DNA of 64,000 nt from JAAZGD01 sp034003765 (lineage in GTDB: Bacteria > Bacillota > Clostridia > Peptostreptococcales > Anaerovoracaceae), in the NCBI GenBank assembly GCA_034003765.1, contig JAVEXZ010000005.1, forward strand, positions 37,799 through 101,798, given 5' to 3'. Shown one piece after another: positions 1 to 8,943 of the stretch. Numbering within the stretch: the first letter of the stretch is position 1; the number at the start of each line of letters is the position of its first letter. The translations under genes and the position numbers were made by a program. The notes beneath the pieces are model-generated. The model saw only the letters and a program-made list of their open reading frames with translations, did no database searches and was not told the origin of the DNA.

Positions 1-531
1 AGCTATACCATTAGACCCATTTACCAAAAGGTTTGGAAACCTTGATGGTAGTACCGTAGGTTCCGATTCTTCTTCGTCAAAGTTAGGCATAAAATCAACA
101 GTATCTTTGTCGATGTCTCTAAGCATTTGAAGAGCCAAGGGTGTCATTCTGGCTTCCGTGTAACGCATGGCGGCTGCACCGTCTCCGTCAACTGAACCAA
201 AGTTACCGTGGCCATCTACCAGCATGTAACGTATGGAGAAGTCTTGGGCCATTCTTACCATGGCGTCGTAAATAGAGCTATCACCGTGGGGGTGATACTT
301 ACCCATTACTTCACCCACTATACGAGCTGATTTCTTGTGAGGTTTGTCTGGGGTTACCCCCAAGCCACTCATTCCATATAGGATTCTTCTATGCACAGGT
401 TTTAATCCGTCCCGTACATCAGGTAGAGCCCTGCCAACAATTACGCTCATGGCATAATTGATGTAAGACTCCTTCATCTCGTCATGAATTTCGCTTTGGA
501 TTAGCTTTGTATCTTCTAAAAGATTGGGCAT
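1..531 (-). CDS. gyrA: DNA gyrase subunit A, N-terminal part (cut by window edge)
   Basis: This is the first 177 codons of the DNA gyrase A subunit, which breaks and rejoins DNA during negative supercoiling as an A2B2 tetramer. Reading the minus strand from 531 gives MPNLLEDTKLIQ, then the winged-helix region with the quinolone-pocket motif YHPHGDSSIYDAMVRMAQ and the active-site motif AAMRYTE, whose tyrosine forms the covalent link to DNA. The residues at the E. coli Ser83 and Asp87 positions are Ser and Asp, the drug-sensitive form. The gene begins 15 bases after the gyrB stop, with GGAGAACC upstream, so it is the second gene of a gyrBA operon. The remainder lies beyond the left edge. Confidence 0.97.
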   Translation of the reverse strand, partial: MPNLLEDTKLIQSEIHDEMKESYINYAMSVIVGRALPDVRDGLKPVHRRILYGMSGLGVTPDKPHKKSARIVGEVMGKYHPHGDSSIYDAMVRMAQDFSIRYMLVDGHGNFGSVDGDGAAAMRYTEARMTPLALQMLRDIDKDTVDFMPNFDEEESEPTVLPSRFPNLLVNGSNGIA

Positions 532-546
532 GTGGGTTCTCCTTAA

Positions 547-2466
547 TTAAATATCTATAGTTGCGTATTCAGCATTGTCTTCGATAAACTTCTTTCTGGG
601 AGCCACCTTGTCACCCATTAAAGTAGTAAATATTTCATCAGCTGCCGCCACGTCTTCCAAGGTGATTTGCTTCAAAATTCTTGTATTATAGTCCATGGTT
701 GTATCCCACAATTGGTGGAAATCCATTTCTCCAAGACCCTTATACCTTTGAATATCAGGTTTTCCTGGTTTACCTGCAAATGTAGCCATTAACTTCTCTT
801 GCTCTTTTTCTGAATATGTATAATAAACCTCTCTTCCTTTTTTAGTCATAAAGAGTGGGGGTTGTGCCGCATAAACGTATCCACCTTCGATAAGTGGTGT
901 CATATACCGGTAGAAAAATGTTAAAAGCAGAGTCCTGATATGGGCACCATCTACGTCGGCATCTGTCATTATAATTATCTTGTGGTAGCGGAGCTTTTCT
1001 ATATCAAAGTCAGAGCCCACTCCACACCCAAAAGCAGTTATCATATTTTTAATTTCGTCAGAGCTTAGGATTTTTTCCAGCCTTGCTTTTTCTACATTAA
1101 GGATCTTACCACGCAAGGGCAAAATCGCTTGGCGAGCACGATCTCTTCCTTGTTTAGCGCTACCTCCCGCAGAGTCTCCTTCCACCAAGAAAATTTCTGA
1201 AAGTGCAGGATCTTTTTCCTGACAATCAGCAAGTTTACCTGGAAGTGCATTATCCTCTAAGACGCCTTTTCTTCTAGTTAACTCTCTGGCTTTTCTTGCC
1301 GCTTCTCTTGCTCTTGCTGCACGCAAACACTTATCAAGTATTATACGGGCCTGCTGAGGGTTTTCTTCCAAAAATGCTGTAAGATACTCGTTGGTATTAG
1401 TCTCTACAAAACCCCGCATCTCACTGTTGCCTAGTTTACTCTTGGTTTGTCCTTCGAATTGAGGGTTCATAAGCTTAACAGATAGTATTGCAGTTAACCC
1501 CTCACGGACATCTTCTCCCGTTAGGGCTTCATCATTATCCTTTAGGAATTTATTCTTTCTTGCATAATCATTGAATACACGGGTTAAGGCAGATCTAAGA
1601 CCGATTAAGTGGGTTCCACCCTCTGTAGTGTTTATATTATTGGCATAGCAAAGAACCAGCTCAGAATAATGGTCTGTATACTGCATAGCCAATTCCACTT
1701 CCAGGTCATTTCTTTCCACCTCAAAATAGATGATATCCTGGTGAATGGCCACCTTGTTCTGGTTCTGGTGCTTTACAAATTCACGTATACCACCCTCGTA
1801 GTGAAATATTACCTGTTTTTTCTTGCCTTCTCGCTCATCCTTTAGGGTAATCTTTACCCCCTTGTTAAGGAAGGCCATTTCACGCAACCTATGTTCCAGG
1901 GTTGAGAACTCGTAATCTACTTCATCAAAGATCTCAGGGTCTGGCCAAAAAGTGGTTTTTGATCCCGTCTTCTTGGCTTCGCCTATTACTGTTAATGGTG
2001 TTAGCACTTTGCCCTGGCCATAGGTCTGAGAATATATTTTTCCGTCCCTCTTAATCTCTACAACCATCTTTGTAGACAAGGCGTTTACAACTGATGCGCC
2101 AACTCCATGAAGGCCACCAGCAACCTTATAACCGCTGCCTCCGAACTTACCCCCAGCATGAAGGACTGTATGAATGACCTCAACTGCAGGTATTCCTAAT
2201 TTTGGGTGTTTGTCAACGGGCATTCCACGACCATCATCTTCTACCATAATTGAATCATCAGATTGAATGGTAATACTTATTGTTTTACAGTATCCTGCTA
2301 GGGCTTCGTCAACTGAGTTGTCCACTATCTCATATACCAAATGATGAAGTCCTCGGGGGCCTGTTGAACCTATGTACATACCCGGTCTTTTTCGGACTGG
2401 TTCTAAGCCTTCAAGGACCTGTATTTGCTCAGCATTATACTGTTGTTGTTCCATGTTTGGCGTCAT
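547..2466 (-). CDS. gyrB: DNA gyrase subunit B
   Basis: This is the ATPase subunit of DNA gyrase, 639 residues and full length for the bacterial family. The N-terminal GHKL ATPase has the EIVDNSVDEALAGY motif and the glycine-rich GGLHGVGASVVNALS. The TOPRIM domain shows EGDSAGGSAKQGRDR, and further on DADVDGAHIRTLLLTF, which together supply the Mg-binding acidic residues. The C-terminus has QRYKGLGEMDFHQLW, the gyrase-A-interacting tail. The ATG at 2466 is preceded by AAGGAG at good spacing. It is transcribed from its own promoter (2515-2543) because a terminator (2652-2676) separates it from recF and the lipoprotein gene. It is followed immediately by gyrA. Confidence 0.98.
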   Translation of the reverse strand: MTPNMEQQQYNAEQIQVLEGLEPVRKRPGMYIGSTGPRGLHHLVYEIVDNSVDEALAGYCKTISITIQSDDSIMVEDDGRGMPVDKHPKLGIPAVEVIHTVLHAGGKFGGSGYKVAGGLHGVGASVVNALSTKMVVEIKRDGKIYSQTYGQGKVLTPLTVIGEAKKTGSKTTFWPDPEIFDEVDYEFSTLEHRLREMAFLNKGVKITLKDEREGKKKQVIFHYEGGIREFVKHQNQNKVAIHQDIIYFEVERNDLEVELAMQYTDHYSELVLCYANNINTTEGGTHLIGLRSALTRVFNDYARKNKFLKDNDEALTGEDVREGLTAILSVKLMNPQFEGQTKSKLGNSEMRGFVETNTNEYLTAFLEENPQQARIILDKCLRAARAREAARKARELTRRKGVLEDNALPGKLADCQEKDPALSEIFLVEGDSAGGSAKQGRDRARQAILPLRGKILNVEKARLEKILSSDEIKNMITAFGCGVGSDFDIEKLRYHKIIIMTDADVDGAHIRTLLLTFFYRYMTPLIEGGYVYAAQPPLFMTKKGREVYYTYSEKEQEKLMATFAGKPGKPDIQRYKGLGEMDFHQLWDTTMDYNTRILKQITLEDVAAADEIFTTLMGDKVAPRKKFIEDNAEYATIDI

Positions 2467-2514
2467 ATTTAGTCTCCTTTTTCCCTTATGTTCTCTCTTT
2501 GAGATACACTAGAT

Positions 2515-2543
2515 ATTGTACCGTAAAATCGGCCTAATTACAA
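2515..2543 (-). promoter_or_regulatory. Sigma-A type promoter for gyrBA
   Basis: On the minus strand a TTGTAA -35 element is followed, after exactly 17 bases, by a TACAAT -10 element. It lies about 50 bases upstream of the gyrB ATG and downstream of the recF-lipoprotein terminator, so it should start the gyrBA transcript. This is a consensus match only; the start site has not been mapped. Confidence 0.6.
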
Positions 2544-2651
2544 CCGAATTAGGGGTAAATGCTTCGGGATATAGGAAATTCTTTTTCCATGCTTAAAATC
2601 GCTTATTTAGCTTATTAAAGCAACATCAAACCTTATGGATATATACCCACC

Positions 2652-2676
2652 AAAAAAGGCGGGTATTCCCGCCTTT
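2652..2676 (-). terminator. Rho-independent terminator after the recF-lipoprotein operon
   Basis: A 9-bp stem (AAAGGCGGG/CCCGCCTTT) with a 4-base loop is followed on the minus strand by a run of six T. It sits 30 bases past the lipoprotein stop and insulates gyrBA from recF. Confidence 0.85.
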
Positions 2677-2705
2677 CTCAATTTCATCTTATACCACTAT
2701 ATGTC

Positions 2706-3341
2706 CTAGAATGTGAACTCTTGATAATCTGAAGGAATTACAAAAACACTATCGTCAACATCACTGCTGATTTTATGAACATACATAATAGTATCTTCAG
2801 ATTTTAAAGCCACCCAATTGTCGGTTCCAGGTTCAAAATAGAAGGTAGTTATATTCTCTACTCCATCTTCATCTACCTCCACCAGACGTTCAAAGTCATA
2901 TAGGGTTCCTTTAAGCTCTTCTTGACCAGTTGTCACCTCATAGTCAGGCATCTCTTCATCATTTAATAGAAAATCCATATCGTCTGGATCTACTGGTTCC
3001 ATAGATTTTATGTAGCTCTTAGTATCATGCATCAGGATAAAGTCTCCAGATTCATTTGTTATTACTGACATTGCACCATATTCAGGGTCACTAGAATCCA
3101 TCCTAGTATAGTCTCCCTTAATATAAAGGTCTACATCCATTAAGTCGTTTTCAAACTCCGTGGTAAAGGACATATATAGCGCATTGTCTCCTACGTTAAG
3201 CACATCTCTTATTATAGCCATGGCTCTATAATCATCTGAAGGCATATCTTCATCTAGATCTGCAGGTCCTTCACCACCTCCACAAGCCACTAGGGCAAAT
3301 ATCAACATCAGGCTAAGGGCTACCAATAGAATTTTTTTCAT
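2706..3341 (-). CDS. Putative lipoprotein of unknown function between recF and gyrB
   Basis: This 211-residue protein starts MKKILLVALSLMLIFALVAC, a signal peptide ending in an LVAC lipobox, so it should be lipid-anchored on the outer face of the membrane. The mature part is acidic (GGGEGPADLDEDMPSDD) and otherwise built of short beta-like segments, including a SFTTEFENDLMDVDLYIKGDY region and a YDFERLVEVDEDG region. These look like LolA/DUF4412-style lipoprotein folds, but that resemblance is only an impression. The start lies one base past the recF stop, with GGAGG inside the recF end, so it is cotranscribed with recF. It occupies the slot where many Firmicutes carry the small yaaB/remB gene, to which it shows no resemblance. 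Confidence 0.8.
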   Translation of the reverse strand: MKKILLVALSLMLIFALVACGGGEGPADLDEDMPSDDYRAMAIIRDVLNVGDNALYMSFTTEFENDLMDVDLYIKGDYTRMDSSDPEYGAMSVITNESGDFILMHDTKSYIKSMEPVDPDDMDFLLNDEEMPDYEVTTGQEELKGTLYDFERLVEVDEDGVENITTFYFEPGTDNWVALKSEDTIMYVHKISSDVDDSVFVIPSDYQEFTF

Positions 3342-3342
3342 A

Positions 3343-4419
3343 TCAATCCTCCAATTCTTTTATAACTTTACCTTCGTTAACTTTATATAGATTACCCCGG
3401 GGAAGGGATTCTCTAACATCTTCTGACAGCTCTGTTGCTGTTATAAAAAGCTGTACAGAGCCAAGAGATTGAATTAGGAATTCTTGTCTTTGGGCATCTA
3501 GTTCTGATAGAACATCATCCAACAAAAGAATTCCCTCTTCTCCTGTTTCCTCTTTTATAAGTTGTAGCTCTGAAAGCTTTAATGATAGGGCTGCAGTTCT
3601 TTGCTGTCCTTGGGATCCATAGGGCCTAATATCTATCTTGTTAACCATTATTTTTAAGTCGTCTCTATGGGGACCTGAGCATGTTGTCCCCCTCATCCTG
3701 TCCCTTCTATGACTACGGCTAAATGTCTCTAGCAGGTCTTCGCAGCAGTCTCTTTCGTAAATCACTTCCAAGCTTTCTTTTCCTTGGGTAATATCATTAT
3801 GAAGTTGTCTGCTTATGGTGTCAAGTTTTGAAACAAATTTCTCTCTTTCTTCCATAATTTTATGACCATAACAGGCTAGGCTTTCATCCCAGATATTTAA
3901 GTTATCTTCATCTAAATTACAATCTTTTAAGAGGGCGTTTCTTTGAATAAGAGCCTTTTTGTAGCTAGATAAATTTTGGTAGTATGATGGCCTCAGCTGA
4001 CTTATCTCCCTATCTATAAAGCGCCTTCTTTTTTCGGGCTCATCCTTTACTATCTTAAGGTCTTCAGGGGAAAAAATTACAGTGTAAATATGTTCTAACA
4101 GTTCCGAGGTCTTGGTTGCTTTTAGCCCATTAATTTTAATGCCTTTTTTGTCTTGGGCAACAGCCATATCTATTGATAGGGCTTCACCATCTTTGATAGC
4201 ATCAACCTCAACTCGGAAAAATGGCATGTCAAAGCTGATCATTTCCCAGTCCCTTCCTGTTCTAAAGGACTTCCCTAAGGATGTAATATAAAGGGCCTCC
4301 AAAAGATTGGTCTTCCCTTGAGCGTTATTACCTAAGAAGATGTTAACTTTGGGATGAAATGATATATCCAGGTCTTTGTAGTTACGAAAATCTTTGAGCC
4401 GTAGTCGGTTGATTTGCAT
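3343..4419 (-). CDS. recF: DNA replication and repair protein RecF
   Basis: RecF is an SMC-like ATPase that helps load RecA at single-strand gaps. The 358-residue length is normal. The N-terminus reads MQINRLRLKDFRNY and is followed by the Walker A motif GNNAQGKTNLLEALY. The ABC signature region is YGSQGQQRTAALSLKL and Walker B with its D-loop is GILLLDDVLSELDAQRQ. In this window recF is not downstream of dnaN, its usual place, but on the other side of oriC next to gyrBA. A lipoprotein gene follows it after one base. An extended -10 element at 4524-4532 is the likely promoter. Confidence 0.97.
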   Translation of the reverse strand: MQINRLRLKDFRNYKDLDISFHPKVNIFLGNNAQGKTNLLEALYITSLGKSFRTGRDWEMISFDMPFFRVEVDAIKDGEALSIDMAVAQDKKGIKINGLKATKTSELLEHIYTVIFSPEDLKIVKDEPEKRRRFIDREISQLRPSYYQNLSSYKKALIQRNALLKDCNLDEDNLNIWDESLACYGHKIMEEREKFVSKLDTISRQLHNDITQGKESLEVIYERDCCEDLLETFSRSHRRDRMRGTTCSGPHRDDLKIMVNKIDIRPYGSQGQQRTAALSLKLSELQLIKEETGEEGILLLDDVLSELDAQRQEFLIQSLGSVQLFITATELSEDVRESLPRGNLYKVNEGKVIKELED

Positions 4420-4523
4420 TATTTCTCATTTCTTAGTCTTTGGGGTATGGGGGTTTGGTTTGGTAAAAACACCAAAACAATTTGAGCCCCTGGATAATTC
4501 AAGGGCCTCGCTTATTTGTTACC

Positions 4524-4532
4524 ATTATATCA
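4524..4532 (-). promoter_or_regulatory. Extended -10 element upstream of recF
   Basis: The minus strand reads TGATATAAT, a perfect -10 with the TGN extension, about 105 bases upstream of the recF ATG. No convincing -35 is seen at 16-18 bases, as is common for extended -10 promoters. Confidence 0.4.
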
Positions 4533-4571
4533 TGATTTTGTGGGTTTTTAGACAAGAAACAGATAGGTGAT

Positions 4572-6437
4572 CTAACCATTCTTAAGGGTCTTTAGATGCT
4601 TTGGTAAGGAACCTACCACTATTAACTGCTTCTCCTTGTCATATAAGAAGTATATGCGCAAGAGATTTTCAGTGCCTGTTCCCGATTTTAGGTGAAGGTC
4701 TAAAACCGACTCGTGTTTTTTACCTCTCTCATCACGGTAATACTTTATCTTGTATTCCAATGGGTAGGCATTTGGAGCCATACCTGTAATAGGAGTTACT
4801 GTAAAGGGCCGATCATAACGTTTAGAGCAGATTGAATTTCTTTCTTCTTCGGTGATTTTTCCAAGCAATTCATCTCTATATTCCTTGGACAGATATTCTA
4901 AAGCATCACATAATAGGGTCATGTCCACTTCAGATGTGGGAGTGCTTGTAATAAGTTCCACTGCCTTTTCATGAAGTATTAATCGGTCAGAAAAACATTC
5001 CTCTACCCACTTTGGGATTTCCGTAGTTTTGTTTGGCCTATTTAGTTTTTCAATTTGTTCTTTGAGTTTGGCATTCTCTTCACGTAAAGCGGTTACCTCA
5101 TCATTAAGGATACCTAAATCCTCTACCACTATTGCCTCTTTAGTTGAACGTTCTTCTAATTGGCTTATCCTATTTGATAACTTTTCCTTGTCTTTTTCTA
5201 AAGCGCTTATTATTTGGTCAAACTCACCTCTTGCTTCTGCCAACTTTTGATCCCTAAGTCTTTTATAGTCTTCCATTTCTTTTAGGTATATTTCTTGTCC
5301 TTCTCCATGCTGTTTTGCTGACAGCAACATGTTCTCCATTTCCTTCTGCTTTAATTGGCGTAAAAATTTAACCTCACCAAATTTAATGGTCTTTCTTTTC
5401 AAGAATTCTTGAACATTGCTTTCTAACAACTTGTATATCATTTCTGGATTTTGGCTTATATCCCCATAACGATATTTCTCTTTGTAGCCACCAAATAAAG
5501 AAGGATAATATACACAAATACCACCTGCTTCAAGGGATACTTCCTCGCTAGACGCAAACTCATCATAAAAAGAGTAGGGCAAACTAAATGTGTAGGCATA
5601 TCCCATCATAGTTTCTGACAGGTCCTCTGCTAATATAGGACACTTTTTTGCCTGACTATAGTCACTTAGTATGTTGAGCTTTTCTGTAACTGGATATATA
5701 GGGCGACTAAGATTTTCAACCCTTTGCGCTAATATAGCAGGATTCTCATGAGATAAAAGAGTTTTTTCTCCTGGTTCTGAAATTACCAGAACAGGTAGCT
5801 GTCTTTCCTCTGCTTGAATAAGGTTTTTCAGTTTGCCGATGTCCCCAAGGGTTTCTATAATGTAGGGGTTTTCTCTTATTTTATACTTGAACTCTTGCTC
5901 TAGGCCAATTTTGGGATTTCTTGCCAACCGTTTAACCACCCCAATACGAAATACTTCACAAGGAATCTCTTCATTCTCAAGTTCAGACACCTGAACATTA
6001 ATCCCTATCTCTACTGTGTTTGCCTTCATAGCCAAGCCTATATTGGTAAAAAACATCCTTCCTGGTGCTGGTAACCTCACTTGAGATGTTCTTCCAGGAT
6101 TTGGTCCTAAATCTGGCTCCACAAGTTGCATGGCCCAGGTCTTCTCCTCTTCTAAAAATATAACCTCTAGGATATATCCGCTATCTATATGGAAGGATTT
6201 TAGTTCACTTAGGCTAATTTTTTCATAGTCCCCAGGATCTGGTAGTTTGATTTCATGAGGAACATCAAGGGCACGAAAACGCTCTCTCAACCAACTCATA
6301 ATTTCCAAAACTATTATCTTAAAAGCATCTTCAGAAGGAGTCTGCTTGTTGCTGGTAAAAGCATGAAGCTGGTAAGTGGGATAAACCACATTTTTCATCA
6401 GCATGAAAGGTTGACGACTCTTCTTGTTCTCAGGCAT
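4572..6437 (-). CDS. Uncharacterised coiled-coil protein with a RelE-like C-terminal segment
   Basis: I do not recognise this 621-residue protein. The start is set at the ATG at 6437, which has AAGGAGG six bases upstream; a longer TTG-started frame would put that ribosome site inside the gene. The first 350 or so residues are globular, with a beta-rich stretch (LPVLVISEPGEKTLL) and a GGICVYYPSLFGGY motif. A long charged coiled coil follows (about residues 365-465). The last 50 residues end LLRIYFLYDKEKQLIVVGS and PKHLKTLKNG, a pattern reminiscent of RelE/HigB/Gp49-type small toxin folds. No signal peptide or membrane segment is visible, so it should be cytoplasmic. It sits in the accessory stretch between recF and mnmG. 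The toxin-like reading is an inference from motif shape only. Confidence 0.75.
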   Translation of the reverse strand: MPENKKSRQPFMLMKNVVYPTYQLHAFTSNKQTPSEDAFKIIVLEIMSWLRERFRALDVPHEIKLPDPGDYEKISLSELKSFHIDSGYILEVIFLEEEKTWAMQLVEPDLGPNPGRTSQVRLPAPGRMFFTNIGLAMKANTVEIGINVQVSELENEEIPCEVFRIGVVKRLARNPKIGLEQEFKYKIRENPYIIETLGDIGKLKNLIQAEERQLPVLVISEPGEKTLLSHENPAILAQRVENLSRPIYPVTEKLNILSDYSQAKKCPILAEDLSETMMGYAYTFSLPYSFYDEFASSEEVSLEAGGICVYYPSLFGGYKEKYRYGDISQNPEMIYKLLESNVQEFLKRKTIKFGEVKFLRQLKQKEMENMLLSAKQHGEGQEIYLKEMEDYKRLRDQKLAEARGEFDQIISALEKDKEKLSNRISQLEERSTKEAIVVEDLGILNDEVTALREENAKLKEQIEKLNRPNKTTEIPKWVEECFSDRLILHEKAVELITSTPTSEVDMTLLCDALEYLSKEYRDELLGKITEEERNSICSKRYDRPFTVTPITGMAPNAYPLEYKIKYYRDERGKKHESVLDLHLKSGTGTENLLRIYFLYDKEKQLIVVGSLPKHLKTLKNG

Positions 6438-6533
6438 GTTGGCCTCCTTGTTCAAGCTTTAGAAAACATAGTAATAACTTTTGCCGAATTGGAGCTTTTA
6501 GCTCTTTGCCCTTCCAATATCTAGGATAAATAA

Positions 6534-8444
6534 TTAGAACAACTTATTGTAGACGCATATTATGTAACCGTAGGTTCCTCCTATTTTTAGGGTACTAGTA
6601 GTTACAGTTTTGTCTAGGTAGTAATTTTCGTAAATCATTACAGTATTTCCATCGCTGTCTTTATAGCTCGTCATATACATAAAACCGTTTCTATTTAGAG
6701 CGTCCGCATATTGTGTTATATATCCGCTAACCATATCAGAAGATTTGTAAAAGTAGGATCCTTCTGATTCTAAATACACTTTGATTCCAAACATCCTGCC
6801 GAAATCTGGAACTCCGTAATCATCCTTATAGTAGCTGGTGAATCCTCCATACTTCTTAACAAAGCTAAAAACCTCGCTATCGTCAGATTCTATTCCACCA
6901 CTAACACTTGTTACGATAATATTATATCTTACCCCAGGAGTTAGGTTGTAAAAGTTAACGGAATAGTCCTTGCTATAATAGAACTTTTTTTGCTTGCCCT
7001 GTTCTTCATCATACCAGTAAGTGTCTTCTCCATCCTCTTGATAATAAAAATAGTAATAATCTGCACCATTCACTGGGTTCCAATTTATATGGACTTCTTC
7101 ATTTTTTTCATCTACTATATAAATATAATTAGGTGGGGCAATTTTTTTCAAAGTGTCTGTGCCTGTGATATTTGAAAAACTAGATAAGGCCATCATCTTC
7201 TTCCCAGTTAAGGCTTCTACCTTATTAATAGGAATTGCAAAACCTAGATTATCAGCCGCTTCTACTCTGGCATAGGTTATGCCTACTAATTCTCCCCGAC
7301 TGTTAAACAAGCCCCCACCGCTATTTCCATGGTTTATGGCTGCCGAAACCTGTATGTCTTGTGGCCTTATAGCTGATACAATTCCTTCGGTAACCGAGTT
7401 AAAAAGACCATAGGGACTACCGATAACCACTATGGATTCTCCTTGTTTTAAGTCTCTGGAATCCCCAATTACTGCTGCCCTTAGTCCACTTTTATTGATT
7501 TTTAGAATTGCCAGGTCTGTACCAACATTGTAATCTTGGACGTAAACCGCACCCTGGTAAGTGCTACCGTCATTAAATGTAACTACCAGAGATCTTGCCC
7601 CCTCAATAACGTGATAGTTGGTGACAATTGTCCCGTCAGACGAAAGAATAACTCCACTGCCTTGAGATTCTCCATTATTACTTGTAGCATTTATCATCAC
7701 TATACAGTTGGCATTGTCAGCAATCTCAATGTTACCAACCTCATTTTGTTGAGGAGCGCTTGTTAATGGTACTGGGTCTTGAAGGACCGTTGCTATAAAA
7801 GCATTCCCAACATTATTATTGATTTTTCCCTCAGCCATTAGGTTGTTTATAAGGGGAACATCTGTACCTCTTATGGGAAACTTTAATGTGTCGTAAGATG
7901 TTTTTGCCACGTGAGCCCTTAGAAAGGGTGAGCCAGAGAGAGTCGAATAGGTGGAGTTATTTATTAGGCTGATTCCTTTTGCAAAGGATAAAGCATTAGT
8001 ATAACTGAAATCCCCTGCTGCATCTCTATAGCCTAAGCTTCTAAGTAAAAATGTGACAAAAGCCTTTGCCTCCATATTATTAGATGAGCCAAATTTGGTC
8101 TTACTCACTCCCTTAGTTAAATCATTGGCGTATGCGTAAGCCACATATCCATTGGCCCACTTGGGAACATCGTTAAAAGGTACCTTAGTTCCTCTCATTA
8201 ACAGGGCCTCGTCTTCTACGCCAAGCAATCTAATAAGCATTACCAAACCTTCAACTCTTGTTGGAGCACGGTCAAGTTCATATCCTGAACCTGTCCCCAC
8301 AAATACACCAAGAGGAGCCAGACTGTTTGCGTAATCCCCATAAGTTGATTGGCCAGGAGTTGTTGCAGCAAAAGCACTTGCTGGCAATAACATAAAGCTT
8401 ATTAGTAAGACCATAGTTATAGAAATTACTTTTTTCATTTTCAT
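6534..8444 (-). CDS. Secreted SLH-domain trypsin-like serine protease (HtrA-like catalytic domain)
   Basis: The 636-residue protein has a signal peptide ending ASAFA, then S-layer homology repeats up to about residue 200 (for example FNDVPKWANGYVAYAYANDL and FGSSNN...FLLRSLGY), so it should be held at the cell wall. The trypsin-like domain spans about residues 225-410. The triad is visible as His in TNYHVIEGA, Asp in VGTDLAILKI and Ser in NHGNSGGGLFNS. No PDZ domain follows. Instead there is a fibronectin-type-III-like segment (VHINWNPVNGADYYYFYY...LTPGVRYNIIVTSV) and a tyrosine-rich C-terminal domain of unknown type. AAAGGAG precedes the ATG. It probably cleaves misfolded or specific surface proteins; substrates are unknown. 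Confidence 0.9.
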   Translation of the reverse strand: MKMKKVISITMVLLISFMLLPASAFAATTPGQSTYGDYANSLAPLGVFVGTGSGYELDRAPTRVEGLVMLIRLLGVEDEALLMRGTKVPFNDVPKWANGYVAYAYANDLTKGVSKTKFGSSNNMEAKAFVTFLLRSLGYRDAAGDFSYTNALSFAKGISLINNSTYSTLSGSPFLRAHVAKTSYDTLKFPIRGTDVPLINNLMAEGKINNNVGNAFIATVLQDPVPLTSAPQQNEVGNIEIADNANCIVMINATSNNGESQGSGVILSSDGTIVTNYHVIEGARSLVVTFNDGSTYQGAVYVQDYNVGTDLAILKINKSGLRAAVIGDSRDLKQGESIVVIGSPYGLFNSVTEGIVSAIRPQDIQVSAAINHGNSGGGLFNSRGELVGITYARVEAADNLGFAIPINKVEALTGKKMMALSSFSNITGTDTLKKIAPPNYIYIVDEKNEEVHINWNPVNGADYYYFYYQEDGEDTYWYDEEQGKQKKFYYSKDYSVNFYNLTPGVRYNIIVTSVSGGIESDDSEVFSFVKKYGGFTSYYKDDYGVPDFGRMFGIKVYLESEGSYFYKSSDMVSGYITQYADALNRNGFMYMTSYKDSDGNTVMIYENYYLDKTVTTSTLKIGGTYGYIICVYNKLF

Positions 8445-8559
8445 GCTACTCTTTCTCCTTTTAAGTTTGAATTAGATTGCAAGAATTCTAACTTGTGATA
8501 AATACTCTTTGCACTATTTATCTACGATAAAGCTCCAGTTTGCCGACTGCCTTTACCTT

Positions 8560-8943
8560 CTAAATTTCCCTAAGCCTCATTAAAAACTCTTTATCAGCTG
8601 GGCAAAACTCATATTTTGGGATTTCTTTGGGTTTAATCCACCGAATATCATTATGCTCTAATTTTTGAATTTCACCACTTATAATAACCGCATTCAATAG
8701 TGTAAGGTGCACATTAATGTCCCCATAGTCATGACTGGAATTCCCAAACTCTTCCCTCACTTCAATAGTGACTCCCAGTTCTTCTTGGCATTCTCTTATC
8801 AGGGCCTGCTCCTTGCTTTCTCCCAGTTCAACCTTGCCTCCTACAAATTCCCAATGAAGAGGTCGGGGTTTGTCAGCGGGCCTTTGGCAGATCATAAATT
8901 TATCCTTATCCCATATTAATGCTGCTACTACTTCTGTCATCAT
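8560..8943 (-). CDS. NUDIX hydrolase (MutT/NudG-like)
   Basis: This 127-residue protein carries a complete NUDIX box, GGKVELGESKEQALIRECQE followed by ELGV, with all metal-binding glutamates. The short single-domain form and the FMICQRPADKPRPLHWEFVG segment match MutT/NudG-type enzymes that hydrolyse (oxidised) nucleoside triphosphates to monophosphates. Its ATG overlaps the stop of the helicase gene (8940) in an ATGA arrangement, so the two are translationally coupled and probably act together. The true substrate may be a damaged nucleotide or a nucleotide signal. Residues alone do not tell which. Confidence 0.92.
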   Translation of the reverse strand: MMTEVVAALIWDKDKFMICQRPADKPRPLHWEFVGGKVELGESKEQALIRECQEELGVTIEVREEFGNSSHDYGDINVHLTLLNAVIISGEIQKLEHNDIRWIKPKEIPKYEFCPADKEFLMRLREI

